A stretch of DNA of 64,000 nucleotides from Vandiemenella viatica (GCA_031002005.1 JARYHS010008074.1:344496932-344560931), one strand, 5' to 3'; counted from the first letter of the stretch, positions 11,671 to 24,240 are shown. Notes: generated from the sequence alone by a model not told the origin. Numbers and translations are program-made.

Positions 11671-11865
11671 CTTGGTTTATTTGCTGGAGGTTTGGGCTCC
11701 CTTATTTCATCAGATGAAGGTGAAAATGACGAGGCTGCCACAGCAGGAATGGAGATAACTGCTCTAGGAGTTACACTGAGACCATTTATCTTTTTTAATG
11801 GTCAGGGAGAGCTTATGGGACATGTATGGTCAGGCACTGGGTCAGAAAAGACCCCTGCTTTTCAG
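11671..11865 (+). CDS. Mtp: Microsomal triglyceride transfer protein, C-terminal exon 1 of 4
   Basis: A phase-0 exon of 65 codons between acceptor TACTTTTTAG and donor CAG|GTAATT. The translation starts LGLFAGGLGSLISSDEG and includes MEITALGVTLRPFIFF and GELMGHVWSGTGSEKTPAFQ, a match to the lipid-transfer beta-sheet region near the end of MTTP. MTTP is the ER-lumenal large subunit that pairs with protein disulfide isomerase and loads lipid onto apolipoprotein B-type particles (lipophorin in insects). The upstream exons, about three quarters of a normal 880-residue protein, are not visible to the left, where only transposons are found, and must lie before the window or be split too finely to see. 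Confidence 0.92.
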
Positions 11866-12318
11866 GTAATTAACAGTTTTAGGTTTACCTTAACTGGTTA
11901 TTAAGGCTATAATGGTTATAATTATGAGAATTTGATTCAAAGGAAGTTGTTGTATTAAATGCTGCAAATTTTGTGTTTATTTGTAATGTTAAGTTCTCAT
12001 TTGTTTGTGTGGCTATACACTTGGGACATTATGTGATATAGATTATTGTAAATAAAGGAATCTAATTGTTTGTAAGTGTTGCTAAAGTAGTAAAATGTCT
12101 CTAAATACCTAAGTTTATGTGTCAAAGTAAATTTTTCTCATGTTTCTGCTTTGGAATTGCATGTAGTCCTGCAGTATATATGATACGATAAATGATATCT
12201 TTCACTGAAAATTATTCACAAGATGTGCTAATTTTAGAGTTTTTAATCTCGTAGTTTGGTGAAAAATTTAAACACTGATGTGTAAAATTAATCTTTATAT
12301 CTCTCTATATTGTTTCAG

Positions 12319-12473
12319 GTCCTTACTTTGCTTCACGATCATCTTGAATTCTTGCCTCTACAAACAGGCTTCATAGCTGAACTTAGTTTGCTTGGGGGAG
12401 TTTCCTTCGACCTCTCTGGTCAAATACAGCTCAGTTTGTGGAACAGGAATGCCCATTCACTGGTTGAGAAGAA
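12319..12473 (+). CDS. Mtp: Microsomal triglyceride transfer protein, C-terminal exon 2 of 4
   Basis: 155 bp: 51 codons plus two bases, entering in phase 0 after TATTGTTTCAG and leaving at AA|GTAATT. Encodes VLTLLHDHLEFLPLQTGFIA, then LSLLGGVSFDLSGQIQLSLW and NRNAHSLVEK. This is the well conserved MTTP segment in which the protein is compared with vitellogenin/apoB lipovitellin sheets. Frame and phase agree with the exons on both sides. The following intron (12474-14181) carries a tri-nucleotide run and a hAT-like fragment. Confidence 0.92.
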
Positions 12474-12735
12474 GTAATTATTCATTCTGCATTTTCACAT
12501 CAAGCATAGATTTAAAAAAAAAAAAATGTATATGCAGCATTTTTTTGCTTCTTAATTTTTTTTAAATCTATTTGAGACTTGAGTAAAAGTAGAAGTAAGA
12601 GGCAAGCATTCAGAATTAAAGCTACTATTGATAGAATTCCTTCATGAATTACTCAATGGTTAGAATCAAGTTTACTGTCAATAGATTTCAAGAAACTTCG
12701 AATGTATTGCCACTGTAACACAAACCCCCCAGCAC

Positions 12736-12736
<1 letters not shown>

Positions 12737-12772
<36 letters not shown>
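12737..12772. repeat. (AGT)n microsatellite
   Basis: About twelve perfect AGT units inside the MTTP intron, followed by AATCATAAGC. Confidence 0.97.
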
Positions 12773-12773
<1 letters not shown>

Positions 12774-13029
12774 ATCATAAGCATGGTTATAAACTACTCA
12801 TTAATTACTATTTACAGATATTTAGTCCTGTCAAGGAAACCATGATAAACTTATGGCTGCATAAAATAAATCTGAAGAATGACTTTCCAGTTATGTTTAT
12901 TTTCCCATGCAATCTACGATTACATTATACAACAAGGTATCGACTCTATACAAAGATACTAAGTACAAATGTGTACAAATGTTCCAGCAATTACACTCCC
13001 CACACTTCCAAAAACCCTTGACTGACAAC

Positions 13030-13260
13030 CAGGGCCAGCGCTAGGATTCTCGGGCCCAGGGCAAACATTCTTAGGAGTCCTGTAACTGGTTGCGGCCCAT
13101 GGCAAATTCATCAGTTGGGGCCCTCCTTCAGGCCAGATGGGTGACCATTTTCTTTTTAGCTCTACAACTGGCCAGGCGACAGTTAATGGACTCTTGGCCT
13201 GGCGGCCCCCCCTCCCCCCCATCAGCCGGCGGGCCTGATGTACATTTGACCTGCTTTCCC
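13030..13260. mobile_element. Truncated hAT-type MITE in the MTTP intron
   Basis: Begins CAGGGCCAGCGCTAGGATTC, which matches the ends of the complete MITE at 19757-19955 (CAGGGGTGGCGCTAGGAATT). It also shares internal blocks with it: TAGCTCTACAA, GGCCAGGCGACA, CATCAGCCGGCGGG. The expected right end is not found before 13270 and no duplication is evident, so the right terminus has decayed. Confidence 0.7.
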
Positions 13261-13324
13261 ACCCACTCCCCCTTTCCCAACACGGAAACTGTTACTCTTT
13301 TCAACTAAATCTGCATGCTTAGAC

Positions 13325-13760
13325 ACTTTAGAAACATTCAGAATAATTACGAATTCTGACACACATTTCTTAAATTCTAACAGTACTTTAACAATTAAAT
13401 CCATACAAAGCAATCAAAATTAAAACAAAATTATTCACACTCATTGTGAAATAAAAATTAAAGATATAAATCAGTCCAAACCACTCATTGTCCTCCAATC
13501 ATTGTGGCTCACATCAATACTTAGCTACAAACTTGAATTAATGTTTCATAAATAATACTTCCCTTGAACATATTACATAGCATTAACATAGTTTCTTTCC
13601 ATAAAACTATGTTTATTTATAGTACAAATATACATAAATTCACAATTAATCGCAAGAAAAATATACAATATACAATACACAATCTGCTCTCATCTTGTAA
13701 CACATAATTTTTCAAATAGCATGTCATTCAAGGGCTGGGTATGAGGGCTGTTATGGTGGG
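13325..13760. repeat. Dispersed repeat, copy 1
   Basis: About 435 bp that match 17060-17510 in the same orientation. Shared blocks include ACTTTAACAATTAAATCCAT, CATAGTTTCTTTCCATAAAA and AAGGGCTGGGT. No ORF or inverted ends seen. Probably an old uncharacterised transposon, possibly an LTR or a LINE UTR. Confidence 0.7.
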
Positions 13761-14181
13761 ATGCTTGCCAATAATTGTGTAAAGGTCATAACATATGACT
13801 ATATGAATACTTTCTTTGATAATGTTAGGTCTTGGCCAAAGATTTTTCTTTCATGTTATGATACCTGGTATCTTTCATTATCATTTTATCTGGTACAGTA
13901 AATAACAGCTGAATTTGCTATCACAACAAGTATTTTAAAATTAGCTAATACCATAAATTTACTAATTGTTTGGAAGCTGCAGGAAGAATATATTTTGACA
14001 AGTGACAAACATTTTTGATGTTCTATAATGAAACAGACATTATCAAAGACTAAAATTAGAAAACATGTGAGACATAATAATAATCTTACTCATAGCCTGC
14101 TATACTAGAAGACCATTGTTTCTTACACCCTTTTTCATATCATATTTCTTAAAAGATTAAATTTTTCTTCCTTTTCATTAG

Positions 14182-14349
14182 TGCTGGGTTAGTGCTTCAA
14201 GGAAGAATGAGGGTCGATACAGCTTTTGTAAGGAGTGAATCTGATTTTTCTCTAGCCACAGAAGTAAGCCTCAAACTTTCTTCTGACATTGATTTCTACA
14301 GTAATATAGCACTGTGTCTTCAGCTGCAGCAGCCCGATTCTGTTATCAA
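14182..14349 (+). CDS. Mtp: Microsomal triglyceride transfer protein, C-terminal exon 3 of 4
   Basis: 168 bp between CTTTTCATTAG and AA|GTAAGT; enters with one base completing the Asn codon and leaves with two bases of a Lys codon. Encodes AGLVLQGRMRVDTAFVRSES, then TEVSLKLSSDIDFYSN and ALCLQLQQPDSVIK, the conserved last beta strands of MTTP. Both junction phases fit exactly. Confidence 0.93.
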
Positions 14350-14520
14350 GTAAGTACTCCCAAAATAAGCAAGATACTGATAAGCAAGTTGTTAGGTTAT
14401 ATGCAAAATGATATTTAAATTTAAAAATACCATCACTGTATTAATCTGTTATTATACCTAAATACTGAATTTATTGTGAGAAAATTTTGCTAAAAAATTA
14501 TTATTTTTTCATTATTTTAG

Positions 14521-14665
14521 GCACAATATCTACAAAGTTGAACGAATTCCAGGGAGTAAACACAGACTTCGTAAATCTAAATACAAAGTTATTCCAGTAT
14601 CTGGAAGAACATTTGCTCTCAACAGGAAGAACAATGAAATGTGCAATGTTATATCAGGGAAATAA
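14521..14665 (+). CDS. Mtp: Microsomal triglyceride transfer protein, terminal exon 4 of 4
   Basis: Begins after TTTCATTATTTTAG with the base that completes Lys, then HNIYKVERIPGSKHRLRKSK and so on to ISGK and stop TAA at 14663-14665. The four exons sum to 663 bp, 220 residues plus stop, with no frame break. This agrees with an intact functional gene. The basic KHRLRKSKYK stretch and a late Cys are typical of the MTTP tail. Confidence 0.92.
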
Positions 14666-14950
14666 TTTTGGATGATTTCAACTGAAACAAAAAAAATGTT
14701 CCTATTAGACTGATCACTTCACCATTTGTTCATACTTGCCAGAGTGGAAGATGTGTAGATATGTACTGACTGCATTTTCACTACTGTTATCTCTGTATAG
14801 CACTTGTGCTGGTGAAAAATCACTTCACAGACTAGTGTGTAACATTTGTCCAGTGTTTTGAATGACTGTGTGGTAGGCTGTAAATTATTTATTGTTATGA
14901 TATTGGACAATTTGTAAAATTTGTTTAATAAACTGCTGTACATAACTGAT
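14666..14950 (+). other. MTTP 3' UTR with polyadenylation signal
   Basis: AATAAA stands at 14927-14932, about 260 bases after the stop codon, followed by a GT-rich stretch (GTTCTTGTGTGTTT near 14962) as expected downstream of a cleavage site. Confidence 0.8.
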
Positions 14951-16126
14951 AAGGCTAAGTTCTTGTGTGTTTACATAACTTGCACAGTGATATCTGTAAT
15001 AGGGTTCTAGATTTTGCACTTCAAGGAAGAAAAGTATATGCGTGTTAGCAGTTTGGAAGTTTTTTGTTATAAACTGTTTAGGTTAATGTACTGGTAAAGG
15101 AAATAGTAATACTAGTAATACGGAATAGTACTATAATTATCAAATCAACTTACATTTACATTTATGCTTCACATGATTTTCCAAAACAAAAAAAGTCTTG
15201 TGTTTTCTTACCTATTGATCATCAGCCATATTTTTTGATCAAGAAAAGTGTTTTTTATGATCTTGGAGGTATTCAATTAAGAGATTTTGGAGAGTTAGAT
15301 TACGGCACATATGTACAGTACTGATAAACTTTGCATGCTTTTTAGTGACATTCTTTACTGTGTTGTCATATCAAAGGTGAGTCCTCCAGTATTTATGAAG
15401 TGTCCAGCTCTTTTATCCTGAAGGAATGTCAGACTCTGGAAATTTTTACTTAATTTGACTTAGCCTAACAATAATAATTTCAACATGTTAATTCTATCCA
15501 TAACTAAAGTAAAATACCATAAAGAAGTTCTAATTAATCTAACTTTAACAACAGGCAGAATGTAAATCTGATTATTAGCCATTTTTAAATTTGATGTTGT
15601 GATCCTTGCATGTTCTAATTAGAAACGGGATGAAAGATTACCTGCGATCAACAAGTATCTACTATGACTGGATTGAAATGTTGATGAAGACTTTGTGAGA
15701 CAGATGCCTTTATTTGCTTTAAATACTACTTTCCTATTTTTTTAAAATCATTTCTCTTGTGTGAATGTGCAGTAACTGATAACAGTGAATATTATCTTAA
15801 GGTGTAAAGAAGTAACATAAATTCCTTGTAACACTTGAATATTTTATTTTCTTTGTATGTTTTCCTCCAATATGAAAGTTTTTTTCAATAAGATATGACA
15901 AAGATTATTATGATGGTAAATTTACGTACTATCTGAATCACATTAGGTTATACTCGAACAACTACCAAATGTAGAAAACAAATTTCTGTATTGTAACTAA
16001 ATATAAAATAGTTATTTTTAAATAGATGTGGGCTCGAGACATGTATAAAAATTTTATGCTGTCCAGGAAACAGCATTGCTATGGATGTGGGACATATTAG
16101 TGATTTCTGGAAGGTGGTGACAGAGG
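14951..16126. other. Intergenic, nothing assigned
   Basis: AT-rich DNA with short T and A runs. No open frame of note, no inverted repeat and no known repeat recognised. Confidence 0.6.
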
Positions 16127-16585
16127 CATGGGTGTATCCAGTGAGGGGCAGGGGGAGGGCCTTGCTGTCCCTCCCCACCCTCACAAAAGGAAAATCGAAT
16201 TGCCACCCATGGGCATACCCAGCACTATGGGAGAGGAAAGATTGACCAGATTATGCCTGTGCATTAAAATTTGTGAAAGAACACTGGGCGATATTGACAA
16301 AGTTATTGATTTTTTTTTCTGAAAATCTGAGATGATTGCTTACATAAAAAACTATAACTGATTTATGATTTTAATTAACTACATAGAAGGTTCTTAACTT
16401 AAGTGGTTGGATTACTTTGTTAATCAATAATACAAATAGATTCCTCAATAGGTTTGAGTTTTGTTTTGTAAGAAATCATTGTTTCAGTCCCCCACACCAC
16501 TTTCTCAAAACCAAAAAGAATTGCCCCCATTTCAAATTTTGGCCCCCCACCCTTTTAATGTTCTGATCCTAGATACGTCGTTGGT
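16127..16585. mobile_element. Possible decayed hAT-like element
   Basis: Ends resemble each other when inverted (CATGGGTGTATCCAG at left, CAACGACGTATCTAG from the right) and the edges are GC-rich (CCCTCCCCACCC, GGCCCCCCACCC), as in hAT MITEs. No 8-bp duplication survives. Confidence 0.35.
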
Positions 16586-17059
16586 AGGAGTCACAACATT
16601 TCAGATGGAACTTGTCTAGTTCCTGTGTAGCCACAATCAGCCTGAATTAAACCAAGATGTGAAGGCAAGAGGTCTGGAGGGCACTTAAGACTATGTAGTC
16701 AATGCATCTTAAGGTAACACATGCAGAATCAGCAGCAACAGAATTGCACTTGCACGTTTCGTGCTTTTTTTCTTTATTATTCAGTGTGATAAGTAACTTG
16801 TTAATCACTTTTTCCTAATGTTTAATCCTGTTGTGCAAACCATGTTAAGCATTTGGTTGCAAGAAATGAGTAGTGCGAAGAATCATTTTCTGTTTCTTTT
16901 CCCGTAACTCTAAGAAAACGTTACACAGAATTGGTATGTGCTCAACCAAAGATATTAAGCACAATCATTCAAATACTCCAGTGATTCTAACTTTCAGTTT
17001 GCTTGTAACTCAATAGTTCAACTAACTGCCTACAATCTCTGTGTGTAGTTACAGATGTT

Positions 17060-17510
17060 ATAGAAAGATCCAGAATAATTCAAAGAGTTCCAACTGACGT
17101 TTCTAAAATTCTAACAATACTTTAACAATTAAATCCATACAAAAATAATTACAACTTGTTCAAAATCACTCACAATGATTAGAAAACATTTTGAAATGAA
17201 AGTTAATACTGTGTACATGCACTTACAGACAAAATTATCAATATGAACCAATCCAAACTGTCATAAATTGTCCTGCATAATTTGTAGCTCACACCAACAC
17301 TAAAAACTTTTAAGTAACATTTCATATATAATACTGTATACACATTACTTAGCATTTACATAGTTTTTTTCCATAAAATAATGTTCATTTACACAAATTC
17401 ACAATTATGTGAAAACTATATAAAACAATAATTAATCAACTCTCAGCTTGCTATACATAATTCTTCAATTAATAACATTTTATAAAAGGGCTGGGTCTAA
17501 GTATTACAAC
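17060..17510. repeat. Dispersed repeat, copy 2
   Basis: Direct-orientation partner of 13325-13760, ending like it in AAGGGCTGGGT. Weaker similarity may extend left to about 16900. Many substitutions and indels separate the two, so the copies are old. Confidence 0.7.
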
Positions 17511-17800
17511 TGGTTATTGCCTGCAGGGGGTATCTATTTCAAGGTCAGCAGGCAGGGTATCCATTACAGCCAAACACCTGCGCGGGGTAGCGATTCCAAG
17601 ATCATTTGGGGAGGGTATCTATTACAACAGGTTTTTACCTGCACGGGCTATCATTCAGACTATAGTGAAACATTAAGCTAGTTGTTATAGGGGGTATAGA
17701 TTACAACCGAGTATCAGTTACAATGTGCAGTGAAGTGTTAAGCTAGTTGAGATTGTATGGGGTATTAGTTACACTTTTTTGGTCCAGGGTTGGGCTGACA
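17511..17800. repeat. Degenerate short tandem motifs
   Basis: The motif GGGTATC(T/C)ATTACA(A/G) or a close variant recurs at roughly 30-60 bp spacing (17529, 17558, 17612, 17691), with variants such as GGTATTAGTTACA. CATTAAGCTAGTTG-like stretches recur near 17670 and 17735. No longer unit is clear. Confidence 0.5.
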
Positions 17801-17952
17801 AGCCCCTTCTATATTTACTTAACTGTATTACCCCCTACAACCTGTTATCTGCTCCCAACCATCCTTCTCACCCTACTCTCTACACCCACCATTTCTACTT
17901 TCTGCCTCCATAGGGAGAGAGCTCTTACAGCCTGACTCCACAGGTGCAGGCT

Positions 17953-20450
17953 TCACATTCTCACCCCTCCTTTATGTAGTGGCACTAGTACCACACTTTT
18001 CCATTCCTCTGGTAAGCAGAAAGTATCCAGAGGCTGTTTAAATAATATTTGAAGATAAGGTACAAAGTCACATCCTGCTATATTCAAGAAATCTGTAGTA
18101 ATATTATCTACACCAGCCCATTTATGTTTTTTCAGCTTTCTTAGTTCCTTCATGATATCCTCAGAATGAATTTCAAAGTTTTTGGTCTGCTTATTTCTGA
18201 TTGTGCTGTTAAGCTCATTCTCTGATTTTGACCTTCCCATTTTTGATTCATTGTCCCTAATGCTCTCACTAAACAAGTTACTTAAAATCTCTGCCTTTTT
18301 CAAATCCTCAGTAACTTCTTAACCATGTTTATCTACATTTGTCATAACACCCTCCCTTCCCCTCAGTTTTCTAACATAGCTATAGAAATTTCTAGATGCA
18401 ACAGTCAATGGTTCCCCTGCACTGACAATACTCTTCATAAATCCATCTTTAGCCACCTTCTCAACTATTATTAAGTCTTTGTTTGGTTGTTTTAAATATT
18501 CCCTGTTACCTCTCTGTCTCTTAACTCTGTTCTCTTCTTACCAACGTCTTTAACCTCCTCACCTCCGTGTTATTGGTTCTGTACTTCACTTTATATTCTG
18601 TTTTGGAATAAATTTTACTTCCCCCTTTCTTTCTATCTCCTTCATTTCTTCCCACCTTGACTCTACTGTACTTATGCCTTCCTTCCATTTGCTGAAATGT
18701 TCTCTGAAATATCTCTTCAAATTAAAAATTTGTGCCTTTATATTATTGTAGGTACCTATTTCCCCTCTTAAATTTTGGCTGCTGGTTCACTGAATCCTCT
18801 AATATCCATCAGAAATGCTTTATTCCTTCAGTTACTTGACACCCCATAAGGTTATCATCGGGCTTTATTAGGAATATATCTAAAATATTTTGTCCACTAG
18901 TGTTCTGCTCTACCACTTGTGTAATTCCTCCTTCCATTTTTAAGGTAGTTACAAATCTCTGTTACCTTGAGTTATTGATCTTATTTCCTGCAGAGTTTAC
19001 ACCTGGTAAATTTAAATCCCCACCAATAATGACCATTCTATTCTCACCTCTGAAATCTGGGTATGAATTTAATTTATTTCCAAGAGCCTCATCTTCATCT
19101 GTCATTCTTCCACTGTGGTAAGCAGCAAACGCCCTGATTTTTTTCGTTTTTATATTCCCAGGAATTTACCCCAAGTTAACTCATGGTAATGATCTGTGAA
19201 CTGTGGTAGTTTTTGTTAACAAGTATAAAAACTCCTCCACCAATGCTCCTCTATCTCTGTTGTAAACTCTATAACCATCAGGAAAAACCTCACCTTCTAT
19301 TACATCTATTAATCAACACTCTATCCCAATTAATAATTTTGGTTCGAATATCTCTCTTATGTTTGCAAATTCAATTATTTTGTTCATTATATTTCTACTG
19401 TTCGCCAATAACACCCTTATTACTAGCTTTATATTTTCAGCCATAACTACCTCCTTTCTAGTTTTTACCCCAGTCAATCATTGTTTCAGCAAATTCATCT
19501 ATTTCTTTAACATTTGTGTTTTTTGCCATAATGGATCTACAATCAGTATCACTTTGATCAGCTGTTTCCATCCCTTCACCAGCACGCCCTATCTTAAAAA
19601 AAGGCACAGTCCCAACCCCCTCATCACTTTAAATGAACTCCCATACTGCTTTTGCTAACAACTCGGAAAGTACCTTCTCGCCCATTCTATTTAGTTGCAG
19701 GCCATGCCTAGTGAAACTTCACCTACCAATGGTGTTCACGGGCACAACCCCCAAGACAGGGGTGGCGCTAGGAATTTCGGGCCCGGGGTAAAATGGGCGA
19801 CCTTTTTTTTTTAGCTCTACAAAATGGCCAGGCGACAATGGGCGTATTCTTGGTTTCATGGCCTGAGGGTCCCCATAGTCGGTGATCGGGCCCCCCATCA
19901 GCCGGCGGGGCCCGGGTACTTTTGACCCGCTTAACCCCCCCTAACGCCGGCCCTGCCCCAAGACAGAACTAATGCCATTCCTAAGTAGCACTTCAATTTC
20001 CACATTTACCCACCTCACAGCTTAGTTCAATTGTGGCCAGTCATGGTGACTTAGGACCTGCATTAGCTCCACCCTTGTATGCTGCGCCTCCTTCACCACC
20101 TACTTCAGGTCACTATCTATAATATAACTCTCTTGTTTATCAATACCATTCCCCGCACCTCCCCCTATCATTACGGGATCGTCCTTTGTGAAACTCATAC
20201 AAAGTGAACAAATCTCGTCTATTACCTGACCTAATGTTGCACTAGATTTGAAAAAAAAACTTGTGAACTTAAGACCTGGTAACCCGTACTTAAATGATCT
20301 TGCTGAAGTGGGCCTACACCTCTCGCATGGCTCCTACCTAGGAGCAGAACCACTTTTTTCCTATTCTTACCTTGCATGCCCTTTTTCCTAAAGGTCTGCT
20401 ACATCTTACCTACTCCTACATCTTCATTAGGCTCTTTTCCTCCTGAGTCT
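17953..20450 (-). mobile_element. CR1/L2-like LINE, copy B, decayed and 3' truncated
   Basis: From the 5' end on the minus strand: an ORF1 remnant (about 20400-19600) with KKVVLLLG then SHARG, later PVMIGGGAGNGIDKQ, and a late HGLQLNRMGEK. These look like the blocks of the SGNH-esterase domain found in ORF1 of CR1-type LINEs. Endonuclease remnants lie at 19560-18800. The start of reverse transcriptase is at 18303-17953 (LRKLKKHKWAGVDNITTDFL, WKSVVLVPLHKGG). The palm and everything after it are missing. A hAT MITE sits in ORF1 at 19757-19955. Shares most of its length with copy A. Confidence 0.8.
19757..19955. mobile_element. hAT-type MITE in LINE copy B
   Basis: 199 bp flanked by the perfect 8-bp duplication CCCCAAGA (19749-19756, 19956-19963). 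Ends CAGGGGTGGCGCTAGGAA and, inverted, CAGGGCCGGCGTTAG. It is the complete version of the fragments at 13030 and 24241. Confidence 0.93.
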
Positions 20451-21399
20451 GATGGTATTAAAATAGTCTAACTTTGGGGCTAAGCGAAACGAATGTCTAT
20501 ACTTTTACAATAATGAGAATGACCATTGCCTCTGGTACAAACTATAATTTTAGAATGAAGTCTGCAAACGATTAATATAATCTCAAACATTAAAGGTATG
20601 ATTAAATGAAAACACTGTATATACTTTATAGCAAGGGCGTAGCCAGGATTTTGTTCAGGGGGGTGGGCAGGCGAGAGAAAACTGATAACATGCATGCTAC
20701 AAAAACGTTGATTAATGTAATACATATATATTTTAATTAATTAATATTATATTAATTTAATTAATCAATTATAATTTAATTAATTAATAATTATATAATT
20801 ACACTAATAATAATTTTCGAGCTACTTCATCTGAAATTTTATCACTATTTTGTTGTAAAAGTTTTCTGTGTACACCAAGCATACACAGACACTTTAGATG
20901 GTTCTCTAGGATATTTCAGTCTCATTTAACTCTTTAGTAAGGTCTACTTCTCTAATACTTTCTGTTGTCATACCCTTGTCCCTACATAGTTTATCCCTAC
21001 TATATTGCGGCTTCATAATCAAAAAATTTTAAGTTGTAGCATTGGCAGAAACTTGGTGAATATTTTTTAAAAAAATCAGCCAATGACTTACTTTAGCTGG
21101 GATGTAGCTAGGGATTGCAATCCAGCAATGCGGGATCCCGCATCATTTGGTAGTCTGGTTGATCCAGTACCTAATTAAGAAGATCCACAAACCGTAAAAT
21201 GGGTTGAAAACATGTTTCAGTCTTCATTACCTTGCCTCCCTGTCGTCATTTTCCAGTCAGACACGTTCTCTACAGGTAGTATTGCCCCGTTCACCTGTAC
21301 CCGTCAAGTTGACATTTGACTCACTGCAACAAATGTGTGTTTATGACGTCCGTGATCGTAAGTATATACATTCACTTAAAAAAAAAATCTAGTTTGTTT

Positions 21400-22330
21400 T
21401 TGTTGTGTGCATTACTGTAATTTGAGTTATGTCATCCTATTGCAAAACCAGCTCCCAGATCGTACATACAAAAAAGATACAATTAGAGTTGTTTCTGAGG
21501 AGAGAATAGAAACAATACAAAAAGAAGGTTACAACTATTGACAGCTATTTAAAAATCTAGTGAATAAATGATGTGTTAAAACGTTTTTGTCATAAACTGT
21601 ACTTCACTATATTTGGGATATTTCTTTTCAATTTCCTAATTCTGGTAATTCTATAAGATCTACAATAGCAAAGTTTTCAAATACCGTAAAAGTTGACATA
21701 ATTGTGCAGTTTGAATATTTCAAGAAACGATGGCAAATATTTTCGTTGAGTGGACTTCCAAAAAAAATCCCCTATATTACGTTCACCACAAAGAAACAAA
21801 TTTTAATATCAGTTTGCTTAGAATACAGGGTTCACGCATTGCATCTGTTTGATCAAAAAACGACTGACATGCTTTGGTGTTGCTGTTGAATCTTATGTTA
21901 TCGGCAAAAGATCTGTCGGAACAAGCGTCATGGAAAGCGTTCTGCCTTGGTACCTGCAATTGTACTTTCCACACAGCACACACTTGTCAGTTGTTGACGT
22001 TTTATACCCCTTCCTCCCTCCCACAAAAAACAAAAAAAAAAAAAACAAAAACACAAAGAAATTGAGCACACAGAAACAATGTTGACTCGTATATAGACCA
22101 CGAAGACCTGGACGCCACAACCGAAGCACAAAGCGTGACCGTAACACTGGATCATCCACATACTGAGGTTATTCCCAGATATAATGATTTCAAAAAAAGT
22201 GCAGAAAGTTGTTAAGTTTTTCGAAAAAGTTTTCTTATTTATGATCACTTCAGTCAAACCAACGAACGAGGAAGTAGAAAGGGTTTTCTCGGCTGCTAGT
22301 TAAATATGTAATTCTTTGCAAATAAAGTGT
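21400..22330 (+). pseudogene. hAT transposase remnant
   Basis: Near 22240-22310 the plus strand encodes SVKPTNEEVERVFSAAS, which fits the hAT C-terminal dimerisation region (conserved E/ERxFS). It is followed by decayed frames. Upstream, VQKVVKFFEKVFLF in the same frame extends it. Several short frames between 21400 and 22190 may be earlier parts but carry stops, shifts and an A-rich tract near 22023, and I could not place the catalytic Asp/Asp/Glu residues. No function is expected. Confidence 0.65.
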
Positions 22331-23545
22331 TAGTTTCAGTGCTTATTAGATGAATAGATTATTTTTCAAACTGATGTGATTTACTGTACGGCATGTAATG
22401 TGATCTAAAACTGAATACTTTTATAATTGATTTTTTTTACTAAATAACTAGAGATAGGTTTAAAACAAAACGCATATAAGCGCAATATATAATCCCAAAA
22501 CACTATCAAGGAATTTAAATAAGGTATGAAAATAGATCCCTTTCAAAAATCGTATAGACTCTCAGCAGGGTGATTGGAAAGACGTTGTTCGACAGATACG
22601 AGCGACTTTCATATCGGTTCCAGTGGCAGCTGCAGTTCTGGTAGATGTGTTTAAAATATTTTAGCTCTCCATGTCCGCGTTGTTGCGATGATCTTATGAC
22701 AGATATTACTGTATTAATATGATCAATGCATATATTCATGTCGATCATCTTTGATTGTAACGCAGTGGCAATAGGTACTAATAATCCTGAGTATTCAATC
22801 CAATGTATATAGTGAAGTCTGATTTAGTAGCAGCGCATTGTAACTGGAAAGCACTTTTCCCCGCTGCATCATTCCCTTCTCTAAAAACATTCGAAAGTCC
22901 ATTAACAATATATTCAAAACGCTTGTTAAAAATAGCAAAAACACGTATATTTTTGAGACCAGTGGGTCTCGTATAAAGCTGAAATATTTGGCACGTACTT
23001 TCTCCGTAAAAAGGTTTGCCGTGAAAAGTTGAGATGTACTCTATGGTGTTAATTGTGTTCCGTATTTCTGTAATTTGATTTAAATTATTTACAGCCAGGT
23101 TAAGTCTGTGACTTTATTTGCGCTTTGAGGGGAAAACATGGTTATGGTTGTCTAGGATGACCTTATGTGAAAACCCCTTAGTTTTTCTTATGATCATATC
23201 AGTGCTAGACCATTGGACCAGCCCAACTCTTATCCGGGGGAATCCGAGCAAGTAGGACATATATACTGTAAATTCAAGAGTAATAAATATTTAACACAAA
23301 TTACCTCTTATACTATCGAATTTTTCACATTCGCTTAGTGGTATTAAAATTAAATACAAACGAATGCGGCTAACTACAGTTATTAAATAAAAGTCGTACT
23401 TTTTGTAGGACTACGTAATACCAGTTAAAAGCCGTCGTTAGACTTACGGTAAATACAAATTAATTACTTTTAAAAAAAACTTCCTTATATTTATTGTTAT
23501 AAAAAATAAATTAATAGCGCACGCTCTTGCAATGTCACAGTATAA

Positions 23546-23979
23546 GGGGACGTCCATTAATTACATGAGGTGAAATGGGGGGGGGGGTCCGGCGAAATCT
23601 CACGAAACCTCATCAAGGGAGAGGGGGGGGGGGAGTCAACGAAAACCTCACATGAGGTTTTGAAATTCTTGTAGGACTGTAGAGCTAAAAAAAATAGGTC
23701 TACAAATGACGCCAAAGTCGACTTTAGGCGGCGTATTTCATCCAAAAGCTGACCTGGGGGGGGGGGGGGGGAGAGTATATCTGCCCTTGGAAGAATGAGA
23801 CCTAAAAAAAAAAGTCACGAAAAGTTTCGAGGTCGATTAGTAGGGGGGGGGGGTCTCCGTTAAAATCTCATGTCATTTTAGAAGAAGGGATCCAACCAGA
23901 TCTCACGAAGTCTCAACCAGAGAGGGGGGGGCGGGCCCGGAATTCCGGAAAAACACCTCACGTGATTTATGGACGCCCC
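23546..23979. mobile_element. GGGG-ended MITE with G/C homopolymer runs
   Basis: 434 bp with long inverted ends: GGGGACGTCCATTAATTACA-type at left and, inverted from the right, GGGGCGTCCATAAATCACGT. Inside are repeats of CCTCATGTGAGGTTTT-type sequence and four G runs of 8-13. A second, weaker copy is at 59812-60056. The superfamily is not clear; no sure target duplication seen. Confidence 0.8.
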
Positions 23980-24240
23980 AAAACGATCCGACGCGTTGTG
24001 TGCTGATCAAGTCAGCCTCAGTCTACCGGTATTTAGGCACGTGGCAAAAGACCCTCACTCCTTAGCTCGCGCGCAGTTAAGACGGAGGTGTCTTTGTTCG
24101 AGTTGGCTCACGCGGCACAGCGAAAGTTTGTTACAATGGATAACGAAAACTGTCGCCTTTTAATACAACTGTATTACCAAATGTGAAGCCTAATCAGACT
24201 CTTATGGTATCACCTCCATCACCACCACAACCATCACTTT

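Larger units (their letters stand above)
12474..14181 (+). other. MTTP intron with repeats
   Basis: 1.7 kb intron, GTAATT...TTCATTAG. It holds an AGT microsatellite at 12737-12772, a truncated hAT-type MITE at about 13030-13260, and copy 1 of a dispersed repeat at about 13325-13760. The rest is AT-rich with no visible signal. Confidence 0.8.
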
